Shown piece after piece: positions 44,413 to 53,186 of a DNA stretch of 64,000 bases. The DNA lies in assembly GCA_020637515.1 (NCBI GenBank), contig JACKKG010000001.1:3192501-3256500 (forward strand). The letters are read 5' to 3'. The DNA comes from Rhodobacter sp. GTDB lineage: Bacteria > Pseudomonadota > Alphaproteobacteria > Rhodobacterales > Rhodobacteraceae. The first letter of the stretch is position 1; each line of letters opens with the position of its first letter. The notes under the pieces were generated by a model. The model was not told the DNA's origin. It searched no databases and saw only the letters and a list, made by a program, of their open reading frames with translations. The translations under genes and the position numbers were made by a program.

Positions 44413-45270
44413 TCATGCCAGCCCCCAGATCGCCCGCGCCTCATCGGCCGAGGCCACGCCGCGCCCCGCCTCGTGCGCGATGCGTGCCAGCGCCCCCACC
44501 AGAGCCCCGTTGCCGGGCGCGCGCGCGCCGTCCGGCATGTAGAACGTGTCCTCGACCCCGGTGCGCAAATGGCCGCCCAGTTCGGCGACCCGCGCGTGAA
44601 CCGGCCAGATCTCGGTCCGGCCGATCAGCGTGGCCTGCCAGGTCGCGCCCGCGGGCAGGTAGCGCACCAGCACATCCAGCAGCGCGACGTCGGCCGGCAT
44701 CCCCGACGCCACCCCCATCACCAGATTGACCTGCGGACGCGACACCATGCCGACCTCGGCGAACATGCCGACCGAGCGCACGATGCCGGTGTCGAAGCAC
44801 TCGAACTCGGGTCGGGTGCCGACCTCGTTCATTGCCGCGACGATCTCGGCCACTTTCTCGACCGGGTTGTCGAACAGCATTGGCGGCCAGGCCCAGCCGC
44901 CGCCCGAGCGGGTCTTCAGGTAATTGAGCGAACCGGCGTTGCAAGCGGCGATTTCCGGCCGACCGGCACGGATGCAGGCGATGGGGCCCGACTGATCGCG
45001 TCCGACGGTGCCGGTGGTGAAGTTCAGGATCACGCCCGGACAGGCGCCGCGGATGGCCTCGGCGATCTCGACCGCCAGCGCGGGGTCCCAACTGGGCAAA
45101 TGCCCGCGCCCCGCCCCCTGCTGGCGGAAATGCACGTGCATGCAGGCCGCGCCCGCGTCCCAGGCCTCGTGCGCCGAGGCCGCCAGTTCCTCGGGCGTCA
45201 CCGGCACGGGGTGTTCGCGCGGGTCGGTCAGAACGCCGGTCAGCGCGCAGGTGATGATGGCTTTCGACAT
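44413..45270 (-). CDS. Beta-keto acid cleavage enzyme (BKACE, 3-keto-5-aminohexanoate cleavage family)
   Basis: A 285-residue TIM-barrel metalloenzyme of the BKACE family, which condenses a beta-keto acid with acetyl-CoA and yields acetoacetate plus a new acyl-CoA. Zn-ligand H-x-H in AACMHVHFR, LNFTTGT, PEFECFDTGIV, LVMGVASGMPAD and GVEDTFYMPDG are all present. RBS GGAGG before ATG 45270. First gene of the operon, divergent from tetR across a palindrome. Its position suggests it takes the role HMG-CoA lyase plays in the leucine pathway. Confidence 0.9.
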   Translation of the reverse strand: MSKAIITCALTGVLTDPREHPVPVTPEELAASAHEAWDAGAACMHVHFRQQGAGRGHLPSWDPALAVEIAEAIRGACPGVILNFTTGTVGRDQSGPIACIRAGRPEIAACNAGSLNYLKTRSGGGWAWPPMLFDNPVEKVAEIVAAMNEVGTRPEFECFDTGIVRSVGMFAEVGMVSRPQVNLVMGVASGMPADVALLDVLVRYLPAGATWQATLIGRTEIWPVHARVAELGGHLRTGVEDTFYMPDGARAPGNGALVGALARIAHEAGRGVASADEARAIWGLA

Positions 45271-45313
45271 GCGGTCCTCCAGTTTGGGCAAAGCGTAGCG
45301 CCGGCCGGGAAAC

Positions 45314-45331
45314 CAAGCAAGTGCTTGCTTG
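45314..45331. promoter_or_regulatory. TetR-type operator palindrome between BKACE operon and tetR
   Basis: CAAGCAAG TG CTTGCTTG: 8-bp perfect arms around a 2-bp centre. It lies 43 bp from the BKACE start and 32 bp from the tetR start, so one site could control both directions. AAGCAAG/CTTGCTT palindromes are typical for TetR-type regulators of acyl-CoA metabolism. Confidence 0.8.
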
Positions 45332-45363
45332 TTTTCCGCCGCGTCACCGCTTAGCGTGCCGCC

Positions 45364-45984
45364 ATGAGCACGCCCCTGTTCGATCCCGACAACGCCCGCG
45401 ACCGGCTGCTGGCCGGCGCCGCGCGGCTGTTTCACGTCAAGGGGTATGCCGCCACCACCGTGCGCGCGATCGGCGCCGAGGTCGGCATCCTCTCGGGCAG
45501 CCTGTTCCACCACGTCCGCAGCAAGGAAGACTTGCTCTTTCAGGTCATGGAACGGGTGATCGGCGCGATGCTGCGCGATCTGGGGCAAGCCCTGGCCACC
45601 GCCGCGGGCCCGCGTGACCGCCTGCGCGCGCTTGTGCATGTCGAACTGGCCTATCTCCACGGACCGGCGGCGGACGCAACGGCGGTTCTGTTCCACGAAT
45701 GGCGCGCCCTGTCCGAGGACCGCCGCGCGGTGCTGCTGGCTGGGCGCGACGCCTATTTCGCCCGCTGGCACCAGGTCCTGACCGAGGCCCGCTCGCGGGG
45801 CCTGATCCACGCCGAACCGGCCGCGGCCCGCCAGCTTCTGCACGGCGCGCTGGCCTGGACCAGCTACTGGTTCCGCCCGGACGGCCCGATGGACCTGGAC
45901 GGGCTGACGGATCAGGTGATGGCGATGATCGCGCCGCCGCCCGCCCTCGCCCCCGCCCGCGCGCCCAACCCGCCGGTTTCTTGA
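45364..45984 (+). CDS. TetR/AcrR family transcriptional regulator
   Basis: A 206-residue repressor with an N-terminal helix-turn-helix (LLAGAARLFHVKGYAATTVRAIGAEVGILSGSLFHHVRSKEDLL) and an all-helical ligand domain. Divergent from the BKACE-carboxylase operon, with the 18-bp palindrome between them. It probably represses the operon and itself and responds to an acyl-CoA intermediate. Confidence 0.9.
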   Translation: MSTPLFDPDNARDRLLAGAARLFHVKGYAATTVRAIGAEVGILSGSLFHHVRSKEDLLFQVMERVIGAMLRDLGQALATAAGPRDRLRALVHVELAYLHGPAADATAVLFHEWRALSEDRRAVLLAGRDAYFARWHQVLTEARSRGLIHAEPAAARQLLHGALAWTSYWFRPDGPMDLDGLTDQVMAMIAPPPALAPARAPNPPVS

Positions 45985-46046
45985 CAGGCCGCACCGAGGC
46001 GGCGCAGGCTGTCCACCTGCGCCGGGGGGGGGAACACGCGACCGCC

Positions 46047-46868
46047 ATGACCGATCCGCCGAAACCACCCGCGCCCTGGGCCGCCTCTGGCCGCCACGAC
46101 GGCCGGCCGCCCCCTTTGGGCGCGACACTGGTGTTGCTGGTCTTGTGGATGACCCTGACCGCGCTGGGGGTCATGCCGGTGGACCTGGCCGCCCAAAGCC
46201 CGCTGGGGGCGCTGGGGCAACCGCCCATTCCCCAGGTGCTGGCGCTGGTGCTGATGCTAGGGGCGATCGGCGTTTTCGGCTGGCGCGGGATCGGGCTGGG
46301 GCGCGCCGTCCCGGGCACCGCCCGGCTGATGTGGCTGCCGTGGCTTTATCTGCCGCTGTTCGCGCTGGCGATGCTGGCGGCGGGCGGCGCGCCGCCGCTG
46401 GCCGTGCTGTTGCCGATGGCGCTGGTCATGCTGCTGGTCGCGCTGTCCGAGGAGCTGATGTTTCGCGGCCTGCTCTATCCCGCGTTGCGCCAGCGGCTTC
46501 GCGTCTGGCCCGCGATCTGGACGAGTTCCGCGTTGTTCGGCGCGGTGCATCTGCTGAACGCGCTGCGTCACGGCGACTGGGCGGCCTCGGGCACGCAGGC
46601 GGTGACGGCGACCGGCACCGGGCTGCTGCTGATAGCCCTGCGGCTGCGGCGCGGGTCGATCTGGCCGGCGGTTCTCTATCACATGCTGTGGAACATCGGC
46701 GTCTTCGGCATGGCCGCGAACACACCCGAGGGGCCCTTGACCGCGCCGCTTCCCCCGACCGAACCCGCGACGCTGATCTTGCCCGCGCTGCTGGTCGTGC
46801 CGAACGTCGTCTACGCGCTGTTCCTGCTCAGGCGGGCCCGAGACGGCGACCTGCCCGGCGACCGATAG
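46047..46868 (+). CDS. CPBP family intramembrane metalloprotease
   Basis: A 273-residue polytopic protein (about eight TM). The Abi/CPBP motifs are complete: EE-x3-R in VALSEELMFRGLLYP, FGAVHLLN, and the third block LYHMLWNIGVFG. Relatives are Rce1-like proteases and bacteriocin-immunity proteins. No peptide or bacteriocin gene is nearby, so the substrate is unknown. The ATG at 46047 precedes a Pro-rich tail-like N-terminus. Confidence 0.87.
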   Translation: MTDPPKPPAPWAASGRHDGRPPPLGATLVLLVLWMTLTALGVMPVDLAAQSPLGALGQPPIPQVLALVLMLGAIGVFGWRGIGLGRAVPGTARLMWLPWLYLPLFALAMLAAGGAPPLAVLLPMALVMLLVALSEELMFRGLLYPALRQRLRVWPAIWTSSALFGAVHLLNALRHGDWAASGTQAVTATGTGLLLIALRLRRGSIWPAVLYHMLWNIGVFGMAANTPEGPLTAPLPPTEPATLILPALLVVPNVVYALFLLRRARDGDLPGDR

Positions 46869-46891
46869 GGCCCGCGCGATCCCTTCGGGGG

Positions 46892-46977
46892 TGGTAGCCG
46901 CTGTGGGACTCGAACCCACACGCCCCAAAGGGCAACGGATTTTAAGTCCGGTCTGTCTACCATTCCAGCAAGCGGCC
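46892..46977 (-). tRNA. tRNA-Leu (anticodon UAA)
   Basis: An 86-nt class II tRNA. Acceptor GGCCGCT pairs with AGCGGCT (G-U first pair); anticodon stem CCGGA/TCCGT with loop CTTAAAA, so the anticodon is TAA. Long variable arm (TGCCCTTTGGGGCG), T arm GTGGGTTCGAGTCCCAC, and encoded CCA. Confidence 0.95.
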
Positions 46978-47009
46978 CCCGAACCGTCATAGCAGCCCCG
47001 CGCGCGGGC

Positions 47010-48956
47010 TCAAGCCCGTTCCCGGGACCAGCGGACATACCAGTCGAAACAGCCCGGATTCGCCATGGAATCGCGGTTCACCACCGTCGCGGGATCGCCA
47101 CCCAGAAGCAGCTTCTTCACCGGCACCTCCAGCTTCTTGCCGGACAGGGTGCGCGGGATCTCGGGGGCGGCAACGATCGCGTCGGGCATGAAGCGCGGCG
47201 AGACCTGGGTGCGGATCGCCTGCCGGATCGCATCGCGCAGCGCGTCGTCCAGCACGACCCCGGCGGCGGGCACCACGAACAGCGGCATGAAGCTGTCGCG
47301 CCCCAGATACTCGCAATCCACGACGAGCGAATCGGCGACGGCCTCCAACCCCTCGACCGCGCGATAGATCTCGGACGAGCCCAGCCTGAGACCGTGGCGG
47401 TTGATCGTCGCATCCGAACGCCCGTAGATCACCGCGCCCCCGCCCGAGGTGATCTCGATCCAGTCGCCATGGCGCCAGACCCCGGGGAAGGTGTCGAAAT
47501 AGCTGTCGATGTAGCGGGCATTCCCGGGATCGTTCCAGAAACGAAGCGGCATCGCGGGCAGCGGCTCGGTGCAGACCAGCTCGCCCACGGTGTCGAAGAC
47601 CTCGACCCCGGCTTCATCGTAGGCGCGCACCGCGTTGCCCAGGAACCGGCACTGCATCTCGCCGGCCCGCACCGGCAGCATCGGATTGCCGCCGACAAAG
47701 GCCCCGGCCAGATCGGTGCCGCCGGACAAGGGCGCAAGCCACAGGTCCGACTTGACCGAGGCATAGATCCAGTCATAGCCCTCGGGGCTGAGCGGCGAAC
47801 CGGTGGAGCCCAGATGCCTGAGCGCGGACAGGTCCAGCGTGCGCGGCTCGATCCCGGCCTTCAGGCAGGTCTGAAAAAAGGCCGCCCCCGCGCCCAGATG
47901 CGTCAGGCGCTCGGTCGCGGCCATGCGCCACAGCGCCATCAGGTCGGGATACGCGGGCGCGCTGTCGAACAGCACCACAGCCGCGCCGTTCATCAGGGCG
48001 AAGAACTGCGTGTTCCACATGATCCAGCCCGACGAGGTGAGCCAGCAATAGCGCGACCGGGCGTCCAGATCCATGTGCAGGGCGCATTTCGCGCATTCCA
48101 GCAAGATGCCGCCCTGGCCATGCACGATCGGTTTCGGATTGCCCGTCGTGCCCGAGGAATAGACGATCCACAGAGGCTGATCGAAGGGCACGTCCACGGG
48201 GGCGACGCGCGCCGCGCCGCGCAGGCTGTCCCATGGGGCCCACCCCGGCGCCAGACCGTTCAGACCGGGCACCATGACGCGGTGCTGCAACCCGGGCAAT
48301 GCGGCCGCGATGCCCTCGATCTGCGCGCGCTTGTCCACGGGCTTTCCCGCCAGCAGATAGCTGTCCTGCGCGATCAGCACCTTGGGGTCGATCTGCCGGA
48401 ACCGGTCCAGAACCGCCGTATCGCCCATGTCGGGCGCCGCCAGCGACCAGATCGCGCCCAGGCTCACGGTCGCCAGGAACGCGATCATCGCCTCGGTCGT
48501 GTTGGGCAGGATGGCGACCACCCGGTCCCCCGGCCCCACCCCCAGCGCCCTGAGACCGGCCGCAACCTGCCCCACCCGGTCCGCCAGCGCCGCCCAGGTC
48601 AGGCTCTGGCGGCCAAAGGTCTCGGAGACCAGCACCAGCGCCTCGTCGTCGGGGCGCGTCGCGGCGTGGGACAGGACCTGCGCGGCCAGGTTCACGCGCG
48701 CCCCGGGAAACCAGTCCGCCCCCGGCATGGCACGCCGCCCCAGCACCACGTCCCGATCGTGCACCTGCAACCCGAAAAAGTCGATGATCGAGGTCCAGAA
48801 CCCTTCGAGATCGGCCACCGACCACGCCCACAGCGCCTGGTAATCGGCGAACGCCAGGCCCCGCTCCTGTTCGAGCCAGCGCATGTAGGCGGCCATGCGG
48901 GTCGCGGCGGCGCGTTCGGGCGTCGGCGCCCAGAGGATGGGCCTGGGATCGGGCAT
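47010..48956 (-). CDS. Acetoacetate-CoA ligase
   Basis: A 648-residue adenylate-forming enzyme. It has the extra N-terminal segment of the acetoacetyl-CoA synthetase group (ILWAPTPERAAATRMAAYMRW, DWFPGARVNLA), P-loop IVYSSGTTGNPKPIVHGQGG, the LTSSGWIMWN motif, VWRHGDWIEITSGGGAVIYGRSDATINRHG, and catalytic Lys in PRTLSGKKLEVPVKK. Strong GGAGGAGA RBS before ATG 48956. It activates free acetoacetate, the product of BKACE encoded 3.7 kb upstream, which supports a metabolic link. Confidence 0.9.
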   Translation of the reverse strand: MPDPRPILWAPTPERAAATRMAAYMRWLEQERGLAFADYQALWAWSVADLEGFWTSIIDFFGLQVHDRDVVLGRRAMPGADWFPGARVNLAAQVLSHAATRPDDEALVLVSETFGRQSLTWAALADRVGQVAAGLRALGVGPGDRVVAILPNTTEAMIAFLATVSLGAIWSLAAPDMGDTAVLDRFRQIDPKVLIAQDSYLLAGKPVDKRAQIEGIAAALPGLQHRVMVPGLNGLAPGWAPWDSLRGAARVAPVDVPFDQPLWIVYSSGTTGNPKPIVHGQGGILLECAKCALHMDLDARSRYCWLTSSGWIMWNTQFFALMNGAAVVLFDSAPAYPDLMALWRMAATERLTHLGAGAAFFQTCLKAGIEPRTLDLSALRHLGSTGSPLSPEGYDWIYASVKSDLWLAPLSGGTDLAGAFVGGNPMLPVRAGEMQCRFLGNAVRAYDEAGVEVFDTVGELVCTEPLPAMPLRFWNDPGNARYIDSYFDTFPGVWRHGDWIEITSGGGAVIYGRSDATINRHGLRLGSSEIYRAVEGLEAVADSLVVDCEYLGRDSFMPLFVVPAAGVVLDDALRDAIRQAIRTQVSPRFMPDAIVAAPEIPRTLSGKKLEVPVKKLLLGGDPATVVNRDSMANPGCFDWYVRWSRERA

Positions 48957-49123
48957 GGTCGTGTCTCCTCCTCGCTCGGTCACGCAATTGGTCGCGCGGA
49001 ACGCAACGTCATGCAAGCGCCCGCGGTCGTGACGCAGGGTCACGGACCCGGCACCAGCATGCCGGCGCGCTTGACCGCTCACGCCGTTGCGCTAGGCATA
49101 GACCCATCCAGAGGAGGACAGAC

Positions 49124-50767
49124 ATGCTTGGCCAGATGATGAACCAGCCGCTGCTGATCAGCAGCCTGCTGACCCACGCCGAACGCCATCACGGCAACCG
49201 CGAGATCGTCTCGCGCCGGGTCGAAGGGGACCTCCATCGCTACACCTATCGCGACCTTGCCCGGCGCGCGCGGCAGATGGCAAATGCGCTCGAAACGCTG
49301 GGGATCGCCGCGACCCAGCGGGTCGGCACGCTGGCGTGGAACGGCTACCGGCACATGGAACTCTATTACGCCGCGTCGGGTGCCGGCATGGTGTTGCACA
49401 CGCTGAACCCGCGTCTGCACCCCGATCAACTGTTGTGGATCGCCGACAATGCGGGCGACCAGGCGATCTTTTTCGATGCCACCTTCCTGCCCCTGATCGA
49501 AGCCACGGCCGCGCGCTATGCCACGGTCAAGCACTTCGTGCTGATGGGTGACCGCAACCTGATGCCCGCCCAGACCGGCATCCCGAACCTGCTCTGCTAC
49601 GAGGACCTGATCGACGCCGCGTCGGACCGCTACACCTGGCCCCAGCTCGACGAGAACCAGGCGTCGTCGCTGTGCTATACCTCGGGCACGACGGGCAACC
49701 CCAAGGGCGTGCTCTACGCGCACCGCTCGACCGTGCTGCACGCGTTTGCCTCGATCGCGCCGGATGCGCTGAACCTGAGTTCGCGCGACGCGATCCTGCC
49801 GGTGGTGCCGATGTTCCACGTCAACGCCTGGGGCCTGCCCTACGCCGCCTGCATGGTTGGCGCAAAGGTGGTCTTCCCGGGCCCGGCGATGGACGGCAAG
49901 TCGCTGCACGACCTGTTCGAAAACGAGGGCGTCACCGTCTCGGCCGGGGTTCCGACCGTCTGGCAGGGACTGCTGGCCCATACCGAGGCGAACGGCCTCA
50001 CCTTCAGCACCATGAAGCGCACCGTGATCGGCGGTTCGGCCTGCCCGCCCGCGATGCTGAAGATGTTCGAGGACCGCCACAACGTGCAGGTGCTGCACGC
50101 CTGGGGCATGACGGAAATGTCGCCGCTTGGCACCGTGTGCACCCTCAAGGGCGGGCAAGAGGACCTGACCGCCGCCGAGAAATTCACCGTTCAGTCCAAA
50201 CAGGGGCGGGCGATCTTCGGCGTCGACATGAAGATCGTCGACGCGGATGGCGTGGAACTGCCCTGGGATGGCAAGACCTCGGGCGAACTGCTGGTGCGCG
50301 GGCCCTGGATCCTGGACAGCTACTTCAATCGCCACGGCGAGGACACGCTGCGCTTCGACGCCGCCGGGCTGGGCTGGTTCCCCACGGGCGACGTATCGAC
50401 CATCGACCCCGACGGCTTCATGCAGATCACCGATCGCACCAAGGACGTGATCAAGTCGGGCGGCGAATGGATCTCGTCGATCGACCTGGAAAACATCGCC
50501 ATGGGCCACCCGGCGGTGGCGATGGCGGCCTGCATCGCGGCAAAACATCCCAAATGGGACGAACGCCCGCTGCTGATCGTGATGAAAAAGCCCGGCGCCG
50601 AAACCAGCAAAGAGGACATTCTGGCCTATTTCGACGGCAAGATCGCCAAATGGTGGCTGCCGGACGACGTCGTCTTCGTCGATGCGATTCCGCTGGGGGC
50701 GACCGGCAAGATGCAGAAAAACAAGCTGCGCGAGGACTTCAAGGATTATGTCCTTCCGACCGCGTGA
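49124..50767 (+). CDS. Fatty-acid/3-methylthiopropionate-type CoA ligase (DmdB-like)
   Basis: A 547-residue acyl-CoA ligase starting MLGQMMNQPLLISSLL, an N-terminus typical of DmdB-like ligases in roseobacters. Motifs: LCYTSGTTGNPKGVLYAHRS, VPMFHVNAWGLPYA, HAWGMTEMSPLG, WFPTGDVSTIDPDGFMQITDRTKDVIKSGGEWIS, and catalytic Lys in GATGKMQKNKL. DmdB activates methylmercaptopropionate from DMSP, but the same family takes medium-chain acids, so the substrate is open. GAGGAGG RBS. Divergent from the acetoacetate ligase. Confidence 0.88.
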   Translation: MLGQMMNQPLLISSLLTHAERHHGNREIVSRRVEGDLHRYTYRDLARRARQMANALETLGIAATQRVGTLAWNGYRHMELYYAASGAGMVLHTLNPRLHPDQLLWIADNAGDQAIFFDATFLPLIEATAARYATVKHFVLMGDRNLMPAQTGIPNLLCYEDLIDAASDRYTWPQLDENQASSLCYTSGTTGNPKGVLYAHRSTVLHAFASIAPDALNLSSRDAILPVVPMFHVNAWGLPYAACMVGAKVVFPGPAMDGKSLHDLFENEGVTVSAGVPTVWQGLLAHTEANGLTFSTMKRTVIGGSACPPAMLKMFEDRHNVQVLHAWGMTEMSPLGTVCTLKGGQEDLTAAEKFTVQSKQGRAIFGVDMKIVDADGVELPWDGKTSGELLVRGPWILDSYFNRHGEDTLRFDAAGLGWFPTGDVSTIDPDGFMQITDRTKDVIKSGGEWISSIDLENIAMGHPAVAMAACIAAKHPKWDERPLLIVMKKPGAETSKEDILAYFDGKIAKWWLPDDVVFVDAIPLGATGKMQKNKLREDFKDYVLPTA

Positions 50768-50774
50768 TCAGGCC

Positions 50775-50803
50775 GAGGGGGGGGGCGTCGCGCCCCCTCT
50801 TTT
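50775..50803 (+). terminator. Hairpin terminator after the acyl-CoA ligase
   Basis: A G run pairing with a C run around a short GCGTCGCG centre, followed by TCTTTT. It begins 8 bp after the stop and ends the ligase transcript. Confidence 0.7.
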
Positions 50804-50890
50804 CCGCGCGGCTCCCCCGCCCGGAGCGATCGTTCCAGAACGAAGGGGGCCGTTAACGCGGCGTTAACCCTGCCCCCGCGCCGCGCCCCT

Positions 50891-50944
50891 TCTTTGTGCC
50901 GGAAATATCCTCGGGGGTTCCAAGGGGGTGGAAAACCCCCTTGG
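50891..50944 (+). repeat. Dispersed box-hairpin element, copy 4
   Basis: Box 50891-50917 (TTTGTGCCGGAAATATCC then C-G run), then a perfect 9-bp hairpin (50920-50928/50936-50944) with the loop TGGAAAA. Nearly identical to copy 1 over more than 50 bp. It lies between the convergent acyl-CoA ligase and Hint genes. Confidence 0.75.
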
Positions 50945-51044
50945 CCCGCAGCCGCCACGGGCGGGCGGTCCCGGAACCGCGCGGCGCCAACGCCAGGGGC
51001 CGCCCCTGACGGGACGGCCCCTCGTTGCGGCGACCGGGACGCGA

Positions 51045-52574
51045 TCAGGCCGCGAACAGCACCTTCGCCTCGGCCCCCGACAGCACCGGGCGCGCCGCGG
51101 CAAAGCCCTGGCGGCCGGCCTCGGTGCCCAGCGCCGGGAACAGGCCCAGCAACTCCTCGCGGGTCGCCGTGTCCAGCGCGTTCAGCACCGCCTCGGCCGG
51201 CTGGAAGCTTTCGCTCCAGGCGCCCTCGGCGCGGATGATCTCGTGCGAGTCGCACATCACGTGGATGTAGCTGACCGGCCCGACCGCGTCCTGCTGCACG
51301 CCCGGCAGGCCCAGCAGATCGGCGGCCGCCACCAGCACCTCGCGCTCGCCGAACATCAGCTCGGCGCGGGCGCCGGTGATCAGCATCCGGTGGCGCGGCG
51401 AGACGACGAGGTCGCGCTCGGGCAGGCCGCGGCCCAGCGCCCCGGCGGCGATCCGCACCGGCGCCACCGCCGGGCAGCGGGCGACCTCGGCCGCGCTGAG
51501 ATCGCGCCGTCCGGTCCAGGCCAGCGGCTGGTAGCCGTTGTCGCGGGTCAGCACCCGGTCACCCGGTTGCAGGTCCTCGACCGCCACGAGGCCGCGCATC
51601 GTGTCGATCCGCATTCCCGGCGTAAAGCACAGGATTTCCTCGAAATTCTCAAAATACATCCGGCTGCCGTCGGGGAAATCGACATAGCCCGACTTGGTCG
51701 TCGCACCCGGGAAACCGGTGCCGGTATAGGGCGTTTCCGAGGTCACCGTGACCACCGGCGCGGGATCGCCTGGCGCGCCCACCGGCAGGTCCAGCGTGTC
51801 GAACCCGTCCGAACCGTTCACCGTCCCCGTGGTCGAGGTCAGAACCTGCACCGTGTCGTCGCCCGAGCCGAGGTCGGTGCGCTCGATTTCCGCGAAGTTG
51901 ATGGTCGCGGCCCCGTCCGAGATGGTGCCCATCTCGTCGCCGGTCAGAATCACGTTCAGATCCGAGGTGACATAGGACCCGTCGATCGTGTCACCGCCCA
52001 CTTCGCCGGTCTCGCCGCCGACAATCTCGTGGTTGCCGAACGCGTCGTAGATCTCGAAGATGTCGTCGCCCGAGCCGCCCCAGGCGGTGTCGTTGCCCGA
52101 GCTGAGCATCAGCGTGTCGTTGCCGTAAGCGGCCTCGGGCTGGTCTTCGGGCGACAGGCCGCCGTGGTCGCCAGGGTTGTTGTCGCCGATGAGCAGGTCG
52201 TTGCCCGGCCCGCCGATCAGCAGGTCGTTGCCGCCGCCGCCGATCAGCTTGTCGTCGCCGTCGTTGCCGTAGAGCGTGTCCTCGCCCAGGTCGCCCCAGA
52301 GCGTGTCGTTGTCGGCGCCACCGCCCATCAGGTCGTTGCCGTCGCCGCCGAACAGCCAGTCGTCGCCGGCACCGCCGCCCACCGTATCGTCGCCGTAGCC
52401 GGCATAGACGGTATCGTTGCCACCGCCCGCGTCGATGGCCGAACCGTCGTTACCGACCGTGTCGCCGTCGGCATCGGTATCGCCCGAGCGGATCACTTCG
52501 CCGGCGGCTGTCCCGTCGAAGATGTTCGACAGAAGGGGGTCGGGGATTTGCGGATTGTCGTCTCTCGGCGGCAT
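51045..52574 (-). CDS. RTX calcium-binding protein with C-terminal Hint domain
   Basis: A 509-residue acidic protein without a signal peptide. Residues ~48-175 are RTX nonapeptide repeats (GGNDTVYAG, GGDGNDLMGGG, GGPGNDLLIG), which fold on Ca2+ outside the cell and mark type I secretion substrates. Residues ~316-460 form a Hint domain beginning with C316 (CFTPGMRIDTMRGLVAVEDLQPGDRVLTRDNGYQPL), followed by SPRHRMLI and MCDSHEIIRAEG. Such Hint proteins are common in Rhodobacterales and may undergo N-S acyl shift at the Cys. AAGGAGA RBS before ATG 52574. No ABC exporter is nearby. Confidence 0.88.
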   Translation of the reverse strand: MPPRDDNPQIPDPLLSNIFDGTAAGEVIRSGDTDADGDTVGNDGSAIDAGGGNDTVYAGYGDDTVGGGAGDDWLFGGDGNDLMGGGADNDTLWGDLGEDTLYGNDGDDKLIGGGGNDLLIGGPGNDLLIGDNNPGDHGGLSPEDQPEAAYGNDTLMLSSGNDTAWGGSGDDIFEIYDAFGNHEIVGGETGEVGGDTIDGSYVTSDLNVILTGDEMGTISDGAATINFAEIERTDLGSGDDTVQVLTSTTGTVNGSDGFDTLDLPVGAPGDPAPVVTVTSETPYTGTGFPGATTKSGYVDFPDGSRMYFENFEEILCFTPGMRIDTMRGLVAVEDLQPGDRVLTRDNGYQPLAWTGRRDLSAAEVARCPAVAPVRIAAGALGRGLPERDLVVSPRHRMLITGARAELMFGEREVLVAAADLLGLPGVQQDAVGPVSYIHVMCDSHEIIRAEGAWSESFQPAEAVLNALDTATREELLGLFPALGTEAGRQGFAAARPVLSGAEAKVLFAA

Positions 52575-53186
52575 CGCGTTGTCTCCTTTTGGCCTGAAAC
52601 CGGCCTTCTTGAACCATGCACCGGCCCTTGCCGGTCTTGACGGACTGACCGCCGTAGTGATGGAATGCTGAACACAAGTGGACGATCCAGGCGTTTGCCA
52701 AGATCTGGTCACAATCGGCGTTTCGCAAGAAACCCTTGGCAGCACCCCTTCCGGACCACCCCCATGGCCCGGCAGCCTTTTCAGGCCACAGATGATTATA
52801 TCTGATCGGCGGCGAATCCCAAAGAAAATCAACGATCGGTTAACGAAAGCCGGGCTCAGGGCGGAATCTCGTGCGTGCCGGCGCTGATGCTGTTTCCTGT
52901 TCGGAAACCGTGCACGTCGCATTTTCGCCGCATTCTTGCCAACTCGACGCCCGGAAACGGCCATTTCGCCGCCCCGACAGGCAAACGACCGCGCCGGCCC
53001 CCGGGATTGTTCGACCGGCTTCACCAAAGGCTCGGGCGCCCCGGTCGCCCCGCCACCCGCGTCCGGTGTTTCCGGTTCCGTCCGGAATCCGGGGCAATCG
53101 CCGAATTGTCGAGAGATTGGAAACAGCGGTGATTCGCGGTCCCCGGCGCGCGATTCGCCGCGCCGGCCGGGGATGGGGTGCGCGGA
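52575..53186. other. Long intergenic region, no gene seen
   Basis: About 610 bp between two minus-strand genes. I see no reading frame with a sensible start, RBS or family pattern. The part from 52790 to 52850 is AT-rich (GATTATATCTGATC, AAAGAAAATCAACGATCGGTTAACG) and is the likely promoter and leader of the RTX/Hint gene. The rest is ordinary GC-rich sequence. Confidence 0.5.

Noticed and set aside
51045..52574. RTX toxin or haemolysin
   Set aside because: There is no pore-forming or acylation region and no toxin operon; RTX repeats are joined only to a Hint domain.
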